Source: CAYVQU01 sp964453155
GTDB lineage: Bacteria; Chloroflexota; Anaerolineae; Anaerolineales; UBA11858
DNA length: 64,000 nt
NCBI GenBank assembly: GCA_964453155.1
Contig: CAYVQU010000001.1
Coordinates: 15,948 to 79,947 of the forward strand
Direction: 5' to 3'
Shown in pieces: positions 24,357-34,300 of this stretch. The number at the start of each line of letters is the position of its first letter. The first letter of the stretch is position 1. The translations under genes and the position numbers were made by a program. Below the pieces are notes generated by a model. The model did not search any database. It saw nothing but the letters and a program-made list of their open reading frames with translations, and was not told the DNA's origin.

Positions 24357-26483
24357 TCATTTCTCGGGCAATAAGACCTGAACCCCGGTTTGAAAGCCGT
24401 TTTGATATTCGATTCCATTTAAAATCTTAGTATATGGAAAGTTGACATTCTCAGCTACAAACTCGGTAACTGCGCGGGTATAAAGGGGGATGAAGGGCCG
24501 CTGATCGGCCAACATTTTTTGCATCTGCAACCCATATTCGCGCCCGTTTTCCAAATCATTAGCCTGCTCGAAAGCCTCTGCCAGGATATCAAACTCAGCA
24601 TTTTTGAAGCAAGAGGTATTCAATCCGCCAGTTTCAAGCGTACAGTTGCTGCTATGCCAGAAAGTTTCGAAATATCCTGGATAAGCTGGGTTGCCAAGAG
24701 AGGTGCCAAAGATATATAAGTCATAATCTGCAGCCACGAAAACTGCATCGAGGATAGCATTTCGGTCTGTCAGCTCGGATTGCACCGGAATTCCCAAATC
24801 CCGGGCCCATTCTGAAATCCTGTGAGTGAAAGTGGCCCGAACAAAATCAAACTCAGGACCAGGACCTAAAATTGTAATTTCAGGCATCGGATCACCCGTT
24901 GGCATCGTCAAACCATCGCCGGGGAGTATTGCTTGGGCGGCAGCATCCCAGGCCGGTTCGGTTTTCCAGACCCAGCCGGCATCTTTTAGAACCTGGACTG
25001 CCAGGGTCACTCTTTCTTGACGCGATCGTTTTTGATAAGGGTTGACGATATCAGGGTTATGCCAAAAAGTGTTTTCCGGCAGAACGGAGGAATACAACGG
25101 TTGGAGGGTAGCAGTCGAAACTTCTGTGATGATCCATTCACGATCCAGAAGAATGTCAAACACCTGTCGAAATTCAGAGGTTGAGAGGGGGTATTTCTGG
25201 GTATTAAAAGCTAAATAGAACATTTCGTTGGCAGAGTTGGTAATCTCAACCAGGTGTTCTCCATTCCGCAACTCATCGATCTGGGGCGGCGTCAGCCCAA
25301 TCGGATTAAGAACATAATCAATATCCCCACGCCCTAATGACTTCAGGGCGGCTTCTTGGGATCCAAAAATAACATAATCCAACCCAGGACTAAAAGCCTG
25401 ATCTTGATACTGCCATAATGGATCACTCGCGGGTTCGCCATACAAAGTATTTGTCATCCCATTTACAAATTGGCGGGTCCAAGTCCCATTCCGGTAACCG
25501 GTGAGGAGGGTATCGCGAAAATAGTATTCATCATTGGGAACCAAGCGAATTAATTCTCCCGGCAGCCAATCGGCTAGTTTATAACCACCTGCAACCGGGT
25601 AATCTTGAACATCGTGTGAGTACAAATGTTGCCGGGCCTGTTCATAGACATCATCATAAGTTGCCCAACTATCACAAAGCGACTGCTCAGAGGGGGTCAA
25701 CTTTAGAGCAGCACAATACGCTGGCCGGTCATCAAGCGGCGGCAAGGTTGTCCGAATCATTTCCTGGGCCTCAGAAACAATATCTTGCCAATAATGTTTG
25801 GGGAGGATGGGCGCTAGGGCGATGCCAAACTGCCAGGTTTTTAAGGTTGGCGCTTGCCCCCTAAAGGTGTACTTCACTTGATATTCCCCCTGAGCGACGA
25901 CCTCGATATTCGTTCCCTCCGGGCGGCAAAGATCGGCCCAGTAATGGGTGAGTTGCAAGTCCTGGCAAACCTGAATGGTAAATTCCACATCTTGGGCAGT
26001 GATCGGAGCACCATCACTCCAGACGGCAGCGGGGATCATCTCAACTACAATTTCCCAGGAGCCATCTTCGGTTGGTTGTGGGCTAGGAATATCCAGCGCT
26101 AGAGAGGGTACAAATTGATACTGCTGACCTGCTAATGTGAAAAGATGAGCGGCATCATTTCCAATGATATACCCTGTCCAAACTGAACTGCCCGGGCCAA
26201 GGTAATTCCAGTAATTTAGGGAGGCCGGTTCTTCATAGATTCCAATCCGAAATACATCACAACAACGCTCATCAGCTGCTGGGATGGTGGGTTCCGCAGT
26301 CGGCTTGGGAGTTGATTTCTGAGCGGTTGGTTCGGTTTCTAACTCTTTTTCGGCGGCCGACGTCTGCACTGCCACCGCGGTTTGAGAGCTCGCAGTAGGT
26401 TCAGGATTACCCGTTTGGCAACTCGAGAGAAAAAAGAGTGCTATTCCAACGAAAATGCTACCAATGATATTTTTTTGATACAT
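24357..26483 (-). CDS. Oligopeptide-type ABC solute-binding lipoprotein (SBP_bac_5), 708 aa
   Basis: This 708-residue protein has a lipoprotein signal (SSCQTG), a Pro/Thr/Glu-rich linker to about residue 70, and the SBP_bac_5 domain in the usual order: YEEPASLNYWNYLGPG near the start, WSDGAPITAQDVEFTI near 155-170, and EFRQVFDILLDREWIITEV near 430-448. Such proteins catch peptides, nickel complexes or sugars outside the cell. At over 700 residues it is longer than the common 500-600. It lies after the MoxR gene and a terminator-like leader, and no permease of its own follows. It may serve the fused permease at 31308-34487 or the DppBC pair. Confidence 0.9.
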   Translation of the reverse strand: MYQKNIIGSIFVGIALFFLSSCQTGNPEPTASSQTAVAVQTSAAEKELETEPTAQKSTPKPTAEPTIPAADERCCDVFRIGIYEEPASLNYWNYLGPGSSVWTGYIIGNDAAHLFTLAGQQYQFVPSLALDIPSPQPTEDGSWEIVVEMIPAAVWSDGAPITAQDVEFTIQVCQDLQLTHYWADLCRPEGTNIEVVAQGEYQVKYTFRGQAPTLKTWQFGIALAPILPKHYWQDIVSEAQEMIRTTLPPLDDRPAYCAALKLTPSEQSLCDSWATYDDVYEQARQHLYSHDVQDYPVAGGYKLADWLPGELIRLVPNDEYYFRDTLLTGYRNGTWTRQFVNGMTNTLYGEPASDPLWQYQDQAFSPGLDYVIFGSQEAALKSLGRGDIDYVLNPIGLTPPQIDELRNGEHLVEITNSANEMFYLAFNTQKYPLSTSEFRQVFDILLDREWIITEVSTATLQPLYSSVLPENTFWHNPDIVNPYQKRSRQERVTLAVQVLKDAGWVWKTEPAWDAAAQAILPGDGLTMPTGDPMPEITILGPGPEFDFVRATFTHRISEWARDLGIPVQSELTDRNAILDAVFVAADYDLYIFGTSLGNPAYPGYFETFWHSSNCTLETGGLNTSCFKNAEFDILAEAFEQANDLENGREYGLQMQKMLADQRPFIPLYTRAVTEFVAENVNFPYTKILNGIEYQNGFQTGVQVLLPEK

Positions 26484-26486
26484 CGT

Positions 26487-26500
26487 GCGGTCTCCTGCCG
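26487..26500 (-). promoter_or_regulatory. Ribosome site in the loop of a small hairpin
   Basis: On the minus strand the sequence GCGGCAGGAGACCGC forms a 4-bp stem (GCGG with CCGC) with the AGGAG ribosome site in the loop, just before the ATG of the 708-residue binding protein. It lies directly beyond the T run of the hairpin at 26502-26575. Confidence 0.4.
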
Positions 26501-26501
26501 C

Positions 26502-26575
26502 AAAAAAAATAAGAACCGCGGTTTCTCACCGGTCGCAACAGCATATCGTTACGACACCAGTAAAGGCCGCGGTTC
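26502..26575 (-). terminator. Terminator-like element ahead of the 708-residue binding protein
   Basis: Nine-base arms GAACCGCGG and CCGCGGTTC enclose a 45-base loop that holds a second helix (ACTGGTGTCG with CGACCGGT). It is followed on the minus strand by TTATTTTTTTT. It ends the MoxR-DUF58 unit, but its T run lies only about 18 bases before the next start codon, so it may also act as an attenuator for that gene. Confidence 0.65.
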
Positions 26576-26591
26576 GGTCGAAATTTCAACT

Positions 26592-27545
26592 TCAAGATAA
26601 TGAATGTTTGCCCCCAGGAACCGGTATCCGGTCAAGAATTTCAGAGAGAATGACTTGCTCACTTAAGTCTTGCAGATGAGCACCTGGTGCCAAGATCATG
26701 CGATGCCCCAAAACAGCTTCCGCCAAAATTTGGACGTCATCGGGGATGACAAAATTGCGGCCAATCATCGCCGCCCGGGCCTGCCCGGCGCGGTAGAGTC
26801 CCAAACTGCCTCGGGGGCTGGCACCTAAATAAGCATCAGTATGGTTTCGGGTTCGGCGCACAATTTCGACGATATACCGTTTGACCGCCGGATCGACATG
26901 GACAGATTGAATTTCTTTCTGAGCTTGTAAAACTTCAGCAACAGGTACAACTGGGGATAGAGCTTCAATGGGATGCCCAAATTGTTGGCGATCTAAAACA
27001 TCGAGCTCATCGCCAAAATCAGGATACCCAAGTTTGATTCGCATTAAAAAGCGGTCGAGTTGGGCTTCGGGTAACCGGAATGTACCCTCATATTCAATCG
27101 GGTTTTGGGTTGCCAGAACCATAAATAATTCGGGTAAATCGCGCGTCGTCCCGTCAACGGTAACCTGACGCTCCTGCATGGCTTCTAACAATGCCGATTG
27201 GGTTTTAGGTGTTGCCCGATTGATTTCATCGGCTAAAACGATCTGAGCGATGATGGGGCCAGGGCGATATTCAAAAGTGGCGGTGGACTGATTGAAAATA
27301 GACACCCCGGTGACATCACTGGGCAGCATATCAGGGGTGAATTGAATCCGCCCAAATGAGCCGCCAATCGATTGGGCCAAACTCCGTGCCAGCATAGTTT
27401 TGCCAACGCCAGGAACATCCTCAATCAGCAAATGTCCCTGGCTCAGCAAACAATTTATCGCCAGTTCCACTGTGGCTCGTTTACCAACAATCACTTGTTC
27501 AATATTGGCGACTAATTTCTCGGATAATGTTTGAACTAATTTCAT
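26592..27545 (-). CDS. MoxR-family AAA ATPase
   Basis: This 317-residue protein is a MoxR-type AAA+ ATPase, a chaperone-like protein usually paired with DUF58 and VWA proteins. Walker A is GVGKT (46-50 within DVPGVGKTMLA) and Walker B is VLADEINRA near 108-116, followed by the TQSALLEAMQER pattern and the sensor ATQNPIEYEGTF. Its start overlaps the stop of the DUF58-transglutaminase gene (ATGA), and GAGGA precedes it. The pair should be made together. It probably assists maturation of the fused partner or of an envelope complex. Confidence 0.94.
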   Translation of the reverse strand: MKLVQTLSEKLVANIEQVIVGKRATVELAINCLLSQGHLLIEDVPGVGKTMLARSLAQSIGGSFGRIQFTPDMLPSDVTGVSIFNQSTATFEYRPGPIIAQIVLADEINRATPKTQSALLEAMQERQVTVDGTTRDLPELFMVLATQNPIEYEGTFRLPEAQLDRFLMRIKLGYPDFGDELDVLDRQQFGHPIEALSPVVPVAEVLQAQKEIQSVHVDPAVKRYIVEIVRRTRNHTDAYLGASPRGSLGLYRAGQARAAMIGRNFVIPDDVQILAEAVLGHRMILAPGAHLQDLSEQVILSEILDRIPVPGGKHSLS

Positions 27546-30500
27546 GATTCATCCTCTAGCGTAACATTAATATATAAGGGTGGGTTTAACCAAAATATGG
27601 ATCGTAAAATACCGATTTGAAAAATTTTTACCAAGAAAAATACCAACCATAGTCGATAGCGAAGTTGTTGATAGGTTTTTATCACATCCTTCGATTCAGC
27701 GGTGGTTCCCGCGGAATTAAACAATAAGCTCACAAAAACATCTACGATGCGATCGAACAAAACCCTGCTTTCAGCAATCCATTCCGACCAATGACTTCCC
27801 TGACTAACCTGGTGGGTCAAACGCTCAAATAAGGTTTGATACCGATAAACCGTATCACCAGGATTGAGCGGGATCCCACACCACCGGCCGTAACGATAAA
27901 TTCGCTTGAATAACTGCGGGACCAGGATTTCTACCGGCAATCGAGATAGCCACCAATCCACGATTAAACCAAACCCAATCAGGACCCCGATTACGAAAAA
28001 TAATCCCGACCACAGACTTTGGACCCAATTCTCAAAGGAAAATGGATTTTCAGGGATGAGTGGTTTCAAATCCAATTCAAAATTATCAACCAATTCGAGG
28101 AAGGGTTCTACCGGGCGGTCAATCGCCTGGCGGCCGCCGGTGGGTTCAAATATCACCCAACCATATTCCGGGAAATAAATTTCCACCCAGGCATGGGCTT
28201 GATCTGCGGTGATAATGAATTGACCATTCTCGGCATCATAGTTTTCACCGACATAGCCTTGAACATATCGGGCGGGCAACCCGGCTGCGCGCGCCAAGAC
28301 AACCATCGCGGTTGAATAATAATCGCAATAACCTTTTTGCAGGCTGAACAGGAAATAATCGGCAACATCAGCCCCGGCCGGCCCGGTGGATACATCCAGG
28401 GTATATGGAAACTGCCGTAGATAGCGTTCAATCGCGACCGCTCGATCGTAAGGGGTGGGTTCAGTCGCGGTTAAGTCGCGGGCCAACGACAAAACCCGAT
28501 CAGGCACGGTAGCTGGCAAAATCAGATAACGATTACGAACCCAAGCCGGATAAATTTGACTGGCGGCCTGCAACTCCTCCACGCTAGCAATCTGGACTAG
28601 CGAATCAGCTCGATACGAGTCGGCGTCGACCGTGGCACCGAAAATATCGAACGCCCCAATATCATACTCTCTCATCCGCCAGGAAACCCGGAAATCTTGA
28701 TCGACACTCAACGGATCCCCTACGGTGTGCATCAGCCCGCCCAGGTTGGTGGCCATATTAATTTGTTGGCGAATCAGCAAATTATCCCCAGTGCCAATTG
28801 AAATGATGCGTTCTCCCGGAGTGTGATCCACAATATCGGCCTCGCGCGATTCCCAACCATAACCAATGTAGCGATCATATGTTAAGCTGCGAAGATAGAG
28901 GGGCTGCAAAGCCGCAAACATGTCAGTTTCAGGATGACCGGATTGGAGCGATTCGATCGCGACCGTCATGACAACTTGGTCTGCCAACTCTGGACCGGAA
29001 CCGATCAAATGTGAATTGGGCAGTCCCCCAGCTCGACGGATATCGAGGGTGTCGCGTTGTTTGGAAGACTGATTCTCTAAGCCCATCGATTGGGCCAAAT
29101 CGGCCGAAGCTGCGCTTTGGCCCGTCATCTGACGCGCCCAATTGGCCATCTTCTCAATCGATATCGAGGGGATCGTCAATGAAAACAGCATCAACCCCAG
29201 GGTTAGTAACACAGCTGCCAATGAAAATTTAGAGCGGATTTGGCTGGCAAAATTGAGACGCTCTAACTGCCAGGCCGTCTCTTTGGTATCGTAAGTGTTA
29301 AATACCATCAAGGCACTAACCGCACCCAGCATAAAGATTATGTCGTAAGAACTACTCCGCACCGAAGCCAAACTAAAAACAACCAAAGCTAACGCCGGGA
29401 AAAACCCGAATAGGGGGTTCTTTCGACGGAAAAGTCCCCACATCGCCCAAACAGTTACCGACCAAATTACCAGGCCCCAAATAAAAGTGATCACAACTGG
29501 ATCGAAAATGGCCTGACCTTGAGCCAAGGTTACACCCCAGGTCCACAACCGGTTCCCCAAAGCGACTACGCCATCGGTAAATTTGTTCAGCGTAATCATA
29601 AACGGTTGAAAATCGGGCTGACCGGCCCGATCCATAACCCAGGCCGTAATTTGGGGCACTAACCGGGCGGCGCGGATGAAAAGATTCGCAACCACATCTC
29701 CGAGACGTCCCACCCGGAGGGTTGTTATGCCAAGGCCAATTCCACTACCAATTAGCGCCGCCCACCGTCCTTTTAGCTTTGACACTGTTAATCCCCAACC
29801 AATCAGAATCCCTCCAACTAGCAAAGACCAGAGAAAATCTCGTTCCAAACCCCGCACCGCATCACTGATGAGCCGCACCATCATCCCAAAAAACACCAGG
29901 ATCAGGGCCCAATTTCGAAACAGGCGTTTAAATTTCTGCCAGGCGACTTCCCACCGATCAACGGATGCCGACGAGCGGCCAGAGCGACGCAACAAAAATT
30001 TGAGTTCGTCTTTTAATTCTTTTTCGGGGCTGTCTAGCAAATCAGCACTAATGGTGTAATGGGCAACCCCTAACTTGAGCAGACGTTTGCGAAAAATCTC
30101 AAGCTGACCTTCACCCCCAAACGAAACCGGATCTAAAATGAGAACAGTTGGCACGATACCAACGCGCTTGATTAATTCCAGGGCATTGACCCACTCGGGC
30201 GAGAGGCTGGGGGTAATGACGATGAGACTCGTCCGAGCCCCTAAAGAAGTCCGCAAGCGATCCAGAACTTGGGGTAATTTTGCGCCCCCAGGCTGAATCT
30301 TAGCCAATGACTTAAGGATCGCCCAAAGATGAGTATCCCCCATTTTGGGCGGATGCCAGGCCAATTCGTCGCCATGCGAGACAAACCCGACATGTTTACC
30401 TAATTGCAATCCCCGGTTGGCTAGGGAGGCCCCCAATATCACGCCATGTTCGGTAGTAGAACGTTTACCTTCCCCAACCTGAACCGCGGCATCCAAATCG

Positions 30501-31225
30501 AGCAGAATCCACCAATCGCTGGTGGGTTCATCATCGAAAATGTGAACAAATGGCTCCCCAATACGGGCAGTGGTCGGCCAATGAAGCCAACGTAAACTAT
30601 CACCCGGTACATATTCACGAACCCCGGTAGTACTGACGGTTTGTTTGATGGCTCTGATCGAGGAATTTCCTTCTCCGATCCGCTCGCCAGAGGCAATTTC
30701 AATTTCCGGCAAGGCAATTACCGGCGGTGCAACCATCATGTTAACCGCATCGGCGTAGTCCACTGTCACTTCATAAATTCCAAAAGGATCACCCGATTCT
30801 AAGGTCACCGGACCTAAAGTATAAATGCCGCGCTGACTGCATACGCCTTGGGTATGCCAATTGTGGTACCGCCAACCCTGAACTTCCGCCACTGAGCTGA
30901 TTTCATACTCACTCATATCTGAGTGATCATCCACGGCAACCCAAAGCCCTGGGGCCCAACTGTTATTTTCGAGGGACACCCGTTCTCGCAATTGATCCCC
31001 AACCTGCTTCCAATCAAAGCGCATTTCTCTTTCTATGCGCAACCCCCGTTTCAAAGAATACGTCCAGATATAAGCCAACAACCACATCCCCCCAAATCCC
31101 GCTAACAAGATCACCCAGCCCTTAAATGGGAAAAACAATTGGATAATTAATAATCCAATTACCACTACCGGGAGCAAACGAGTTTTAAGTTTTAGCGTTC
31201 TGACGGGTTCATCGCGGGGTGTCAT
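27542..31225 (-). CDS. DUF58 and transglutaminase fused in one membrane protein
   Basis: This protein of about 1227 residues joins two families that are usually separate. The N-terminal part (about 1-430) starts with two membrane helices and is DUF58, with the hallmark VREYVPGDSLRWLHWPTTAR near 211-230. A set of membrane helices follows (about 440-720). The extracytoplasmic transglutaminase-like domain has Cys near 966 in QKGYCDYYSTAM, His near 1012 in DQAHAWVEIYFP, and an acidic residue in FEPTGG. A last helix and a DUF4129-like tail close the protein. The start MTPRDEPVRTL at 31225 is preferred over an upstream codon. The MoxR ATPase overlaps its end. It is probably an envelope peptidase or transpeptidase; its target is unknown. 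Confidence 0.88.
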   Translation of the reverse strand: MTPRDEPVRTLKLKTRLLPVVVIGLLIIQLFFPFKGWVILLAGFGGMWLLAYIWTYSLKRGLRIEREMRFDWKQVGDQLRERVSLENNSWAPGLWVAVDDHSDMSEYEISSVAEVQGWRYHNWHTQGVCSQRGIYTLGPVTLESGDPFGIYEVTVDYADAVNMMVAPPVIALPEIEIASGERIGEGNSSIRAIKQTVSTTGVREYVPGDSLRWLHWPTTARIGEPFVHIFDDEPTSDWWILLDLDAAVQVGEGKRSTTEHGVILGASLANRGLQLGKHVGFVSHGDELAWHPPKMGDTHLWAILKSLAKIQPGGAKLPQVLDRLRTSLGARTSLIVITPSLSPEWVNALELIKRVGIVPTVLILDPVSFGGEGQLEIFRKRLLKLGVAHYTISADLLDSPEKELKDELKFLLRRSGRSSASVDRWEVAWQKFKRLFRNWALILVFFGMMVRLISDAVRGLERDFLWSLLVGGILIGWGLTVSKLKGRWAALIGSGIGLGITTLRVGRLGDVVANLFIRAARLVPQITAWVMDRAGQPDFQPFMITLNKFTDGVVALGNRLWTWGVTLAQGQAIFDPVVITFIWGLVIWSVTVWAMWGLFRRKNPLFGFFPALALVVFSLASVRSSSYDIIFMLGAVSALMVFNTYDTKETAWQLERLNFASQIRSKFSLAAVLLTLGLMLFSLTIPSISIEKMANWARQMTGQSAASADLAQSMGLENQSSKQRDTLDIRRAGGLPNSHLIGSGPELADQVVMTVAIESLQSGHPETDMFAALQPLYLRSLTYDRYIGYGWESREADIVDHTPGERIISIGTGDNLLIRQQINMATNLGGLMHTVGDPLSVDQDFRVSWRMREYDIGAFDIFGATVDADSYRADSLVQIASVEELQAASQIYPAWVRNRYLILPATVPDRVLSLARDLTATEPTPYDRAVAIERYLRQFPYTLDVSTGPAGADVADYFLFSLQKGYCDYYSTAMVVLARAAGLPARYVQGYVGENYDAENGQFIITADQAHAWVEIYFPEYGWVIFEPTGGRQAIDRPVEPFLELVDNFELDLKPLIPENPFSFENWVQSLWSGLFFVIGVLIGFGLIVDWWLSRLPVEILVPQLFKRIYRYGRWCGIPLNPGDTVYRYQTLFERLTHQVSQGSHWSEWIAESRVLFDRIVDVFVSLLFNSAGTTAESKDVIKTYQQLRYRLWLVFFLVKIFQIGILRSIFWLNPPLYINVTLEDES

Positions 31226-31263
31226 ACAAGTCTTACTGCTAAGTGACAAAAGCGGTTCAATCC

Positions 31264-31306
31264 TTACAATAGGCGGTGTGACTTCCAGCCACACCGCCTA
31301 TTGTAA
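31264..31306. repeat. 17-bp perfect hairpin behind the fused permease
   Basis: Arms TTACAATAGGCGGTGTG and its exact complement with a nine-base loop. It starts one base beyond the stop codon of the fused permease on the minus strand. No T run follows, so it is more likely to protect the RNA 3' end or tune read-through than to terminate. Confidence 0.8.
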
Positions 31307-31307
31307 A

Positions 31308-34300
31308 CTACACTTCTCGTAACCGGGGATTAATCACTCGATCGAGGGCAAACCCAAAGAGAGCAAATGCCAGACCGGTGATCATCAACAGGCCAATCGG
31401 CTCCAAAATCCAATAATAATGCCCCAAGAGATGAGCACTGTTATCAAAGGCATCAAAAACCACTTTCCCCCAGGTTGGCAAATAGGGATCACTCAACCCG
31501 AGATATGCCAGGGTGGCTTCGTAAAATACATATCCCGGCACCATGATGACCAGTTGAGGTAACAAAATTGGCACAATCCGAGGGATCAGATATTGGAAAA
31601 CTATCCGGCGATTTCCCGCGCCGTAAGCCCGGGCACCTTCAATATAATCGGCTTCTTTCACCTGTAAAAATGCGGCCCGATAATTTTTAATCGAACTGCC
31701 AAAGATGTTCAGCAGCACAATAACCCCCAAAATGACCCAGATACTCTTGGAATACATGATATAGATCATGACGGCAATCGGCAAGGTGGGCAAAATAATG
31801 TTGATTTCAGTAATTCGTTGAATTAGATTATCGACCCAACCCCCATACCAGACCCCAAACGCAGAAATGAACATCGCGGCCAGGCCCGTACCAACTGCCC
31901 CCAGTAATCCAAATGCCAACGCGACTGGCGTCCCCCATAACAGAGCGACCTTCAAATCCCGCCGGTGATGGTCGGTTCCAGCAATCCCATGGACGCGGCC
32001 GTAGAGTACAAATTCAGCCTCAAAATCTGATTCGGATTCAAACACAATACCGCTGACTTTGAGTTGATAGCGCCCATTTAAGGGAGTCGGTTCTTCGAAA
32101 TTGGGATCGGCAAACAGCCCGATTTGGGGTGCCAACCCCCTCAACCGACGTTGGAGGCGTTCATCTTGAACCATACGGTAAATATGAGGATTCTCAAGTG
32201 AAAAACTACTCAACCGGATTTCACGCTGATCGGGGGTCAACCAAGTTAGCGACACATGTGGCAGTTTTTCATCAAACTCACTCGCGAAAAAGAGGGTCAG
32301 CTCTTCAGGGAATTGGGCGTAGTTGTAGTCAAATTCAAAAATCACGGTCACATCGGTAGTCTCTGCATTGACTTGTTCGTAAACCTTGGTGACCGCTGGG
32401 GCACGGGTATCCAGAATTAATGTCTCAGGTAATTTTTCGGTGCGGAACCAATTCGTCCACCCAGGGGCCGCGTTGCGCGGGTATTTTTCCCATGAATCGG
32501 TCGTATGGGTCCGCCACAACACAACGGCTTCATTATATGGCAGGGCGAAAACAGTATATATGGAAACGCCAATCAATATCAAAATTACTGCCATCCCCAC
32601 CAACGCGGAAGGGTACCGGCGCAGCTCTTTTACGAGCGATTTTTGAGTATTGAACAGACCCTTCCGGCCCTGCCAACCGCCTACAAACAGAGATTTCAGG
32701 AAATTTGGAATTGCGCTCAGCGCGTGGGACAATTCAGTGATGCCCCTGAATATCACGGTTGGTACCGCACCCACTCGGGTAAGCCACGTCGCAGATCGTC
32801 TAACAGTAAGCATTCGATTTCCGTTGTTCCCGAGCCGTACTTTGGGGTCCACGAGACCATATACCAAATCCAATACAAAGACTGTTATTGCCAAAATATA
32901 GGCGAATATCACCACAATGGCCACAATGATGGGGGTACTGGTGTTATTAAACCGCGTAACCGCCTGTAAAAAGAGCTGACCAATTCCGGGCCAATGGAAT
33001 AGCAGTTCGAGCGCGATTGCAGTTTCCCAGAGGGTGATCATCATCATTGCAAAATTGGTAATCACATAAGGAAAAGTTGGTCGCAAAATGTATTTACGTT
33101 CAATCGCACGTTCCGACAAGCCCATCGCTTTGGCCATTTCGACATAATCTTCCTGCGAATAGATCAGGAAAAATGTTCGCCAGGCGTAAACTCCTTGGAA
33201 GAAAACGCTCAAGAAAATCGCCAGTACGGGCATGATCAGTTGTTTTGCCAAGACCCCTAAAAATCGGCGGGAATAATCGGCATATTGGAGATCGATGGCC
33301 ACCGGGAAAGGCAGCCAGCGTAATTGCGCCGCTAAAATTAGGATTAATAAGATGCCATAGATCCAACTTGGGGCCGAACTCAAAGCAGCCAGGACCGCAC
33401 TCATCCGGTCGAGCCAACTACCATATTTGCGCGATAAAAACAGGGCGACAAAAATACTCGTAAAAAAGAAAATGATATTTGCGACCCCCACCAGAATCAG
33501 TGTAAATGGTAGTCGTTCTAATACCATTTCCTGGACTGAGCGATTTCCACTTTGGAATATACCCTTGAAGAAATAATTCAACCGGGCTTCTCCCAGGTTC
33601 AGCGTCAGACCATGAAACAGCCAACGAACCGTCCGCAGCATGAAAGGATCATGCAATCCCATTGATTCTTCCAACCCCCATTCCATATTTTCAAGGTAGG
33701 CGTCCTGTTCTTTTTCCGGAATTTCATCCAGACCCCCCGCCATCACAAAACCCATGATTTGCTGAGCCACCATCCCTCGCATGATTTCATCGACATAACC
33801 GCCCATATTGGCGACCAAAATGGTCAAATAAACACCGATGACAACCGTAAAAAACAGGGTGATGAGTTTTTTCAGCGAGTATTTTGAGAAATCGATCACC
33901 CCTTTAAATCGGTCAAACTTCTGGTTTCCTCGGACTTGCTCATCTGAAATTAGTATTACTGGTTTCCGTTCGAGGTTATTAAGAGCCCCCATAGCTTCCG
34001 AATGCTGGGCGTTAACCCGCAAGGTTTGGTGTAACAACGCTTTTTGTAGCCCAAGAGTCTGCGTCGCCTGACTTAGTAAATACCAGGCGTCATCATTGGC
34101 AGGATCGGAATGCAATATTTTTTGTAGCAGGGCGCGTGCCGCATCCCAGTCTGCTTGCCCAATTAAGACCTGAGCTTGGGAAAGTTGTGAGGCGCTGTCA
34201 GGTACTGATGATGTTTTTTGGGGAGCAGTTTGTATTTTGAGTTGGGGTTCTAAACGGTCCAGTTGTTCCCTGGCATTTCCGTTATCAGGGTTCAGGCGTA

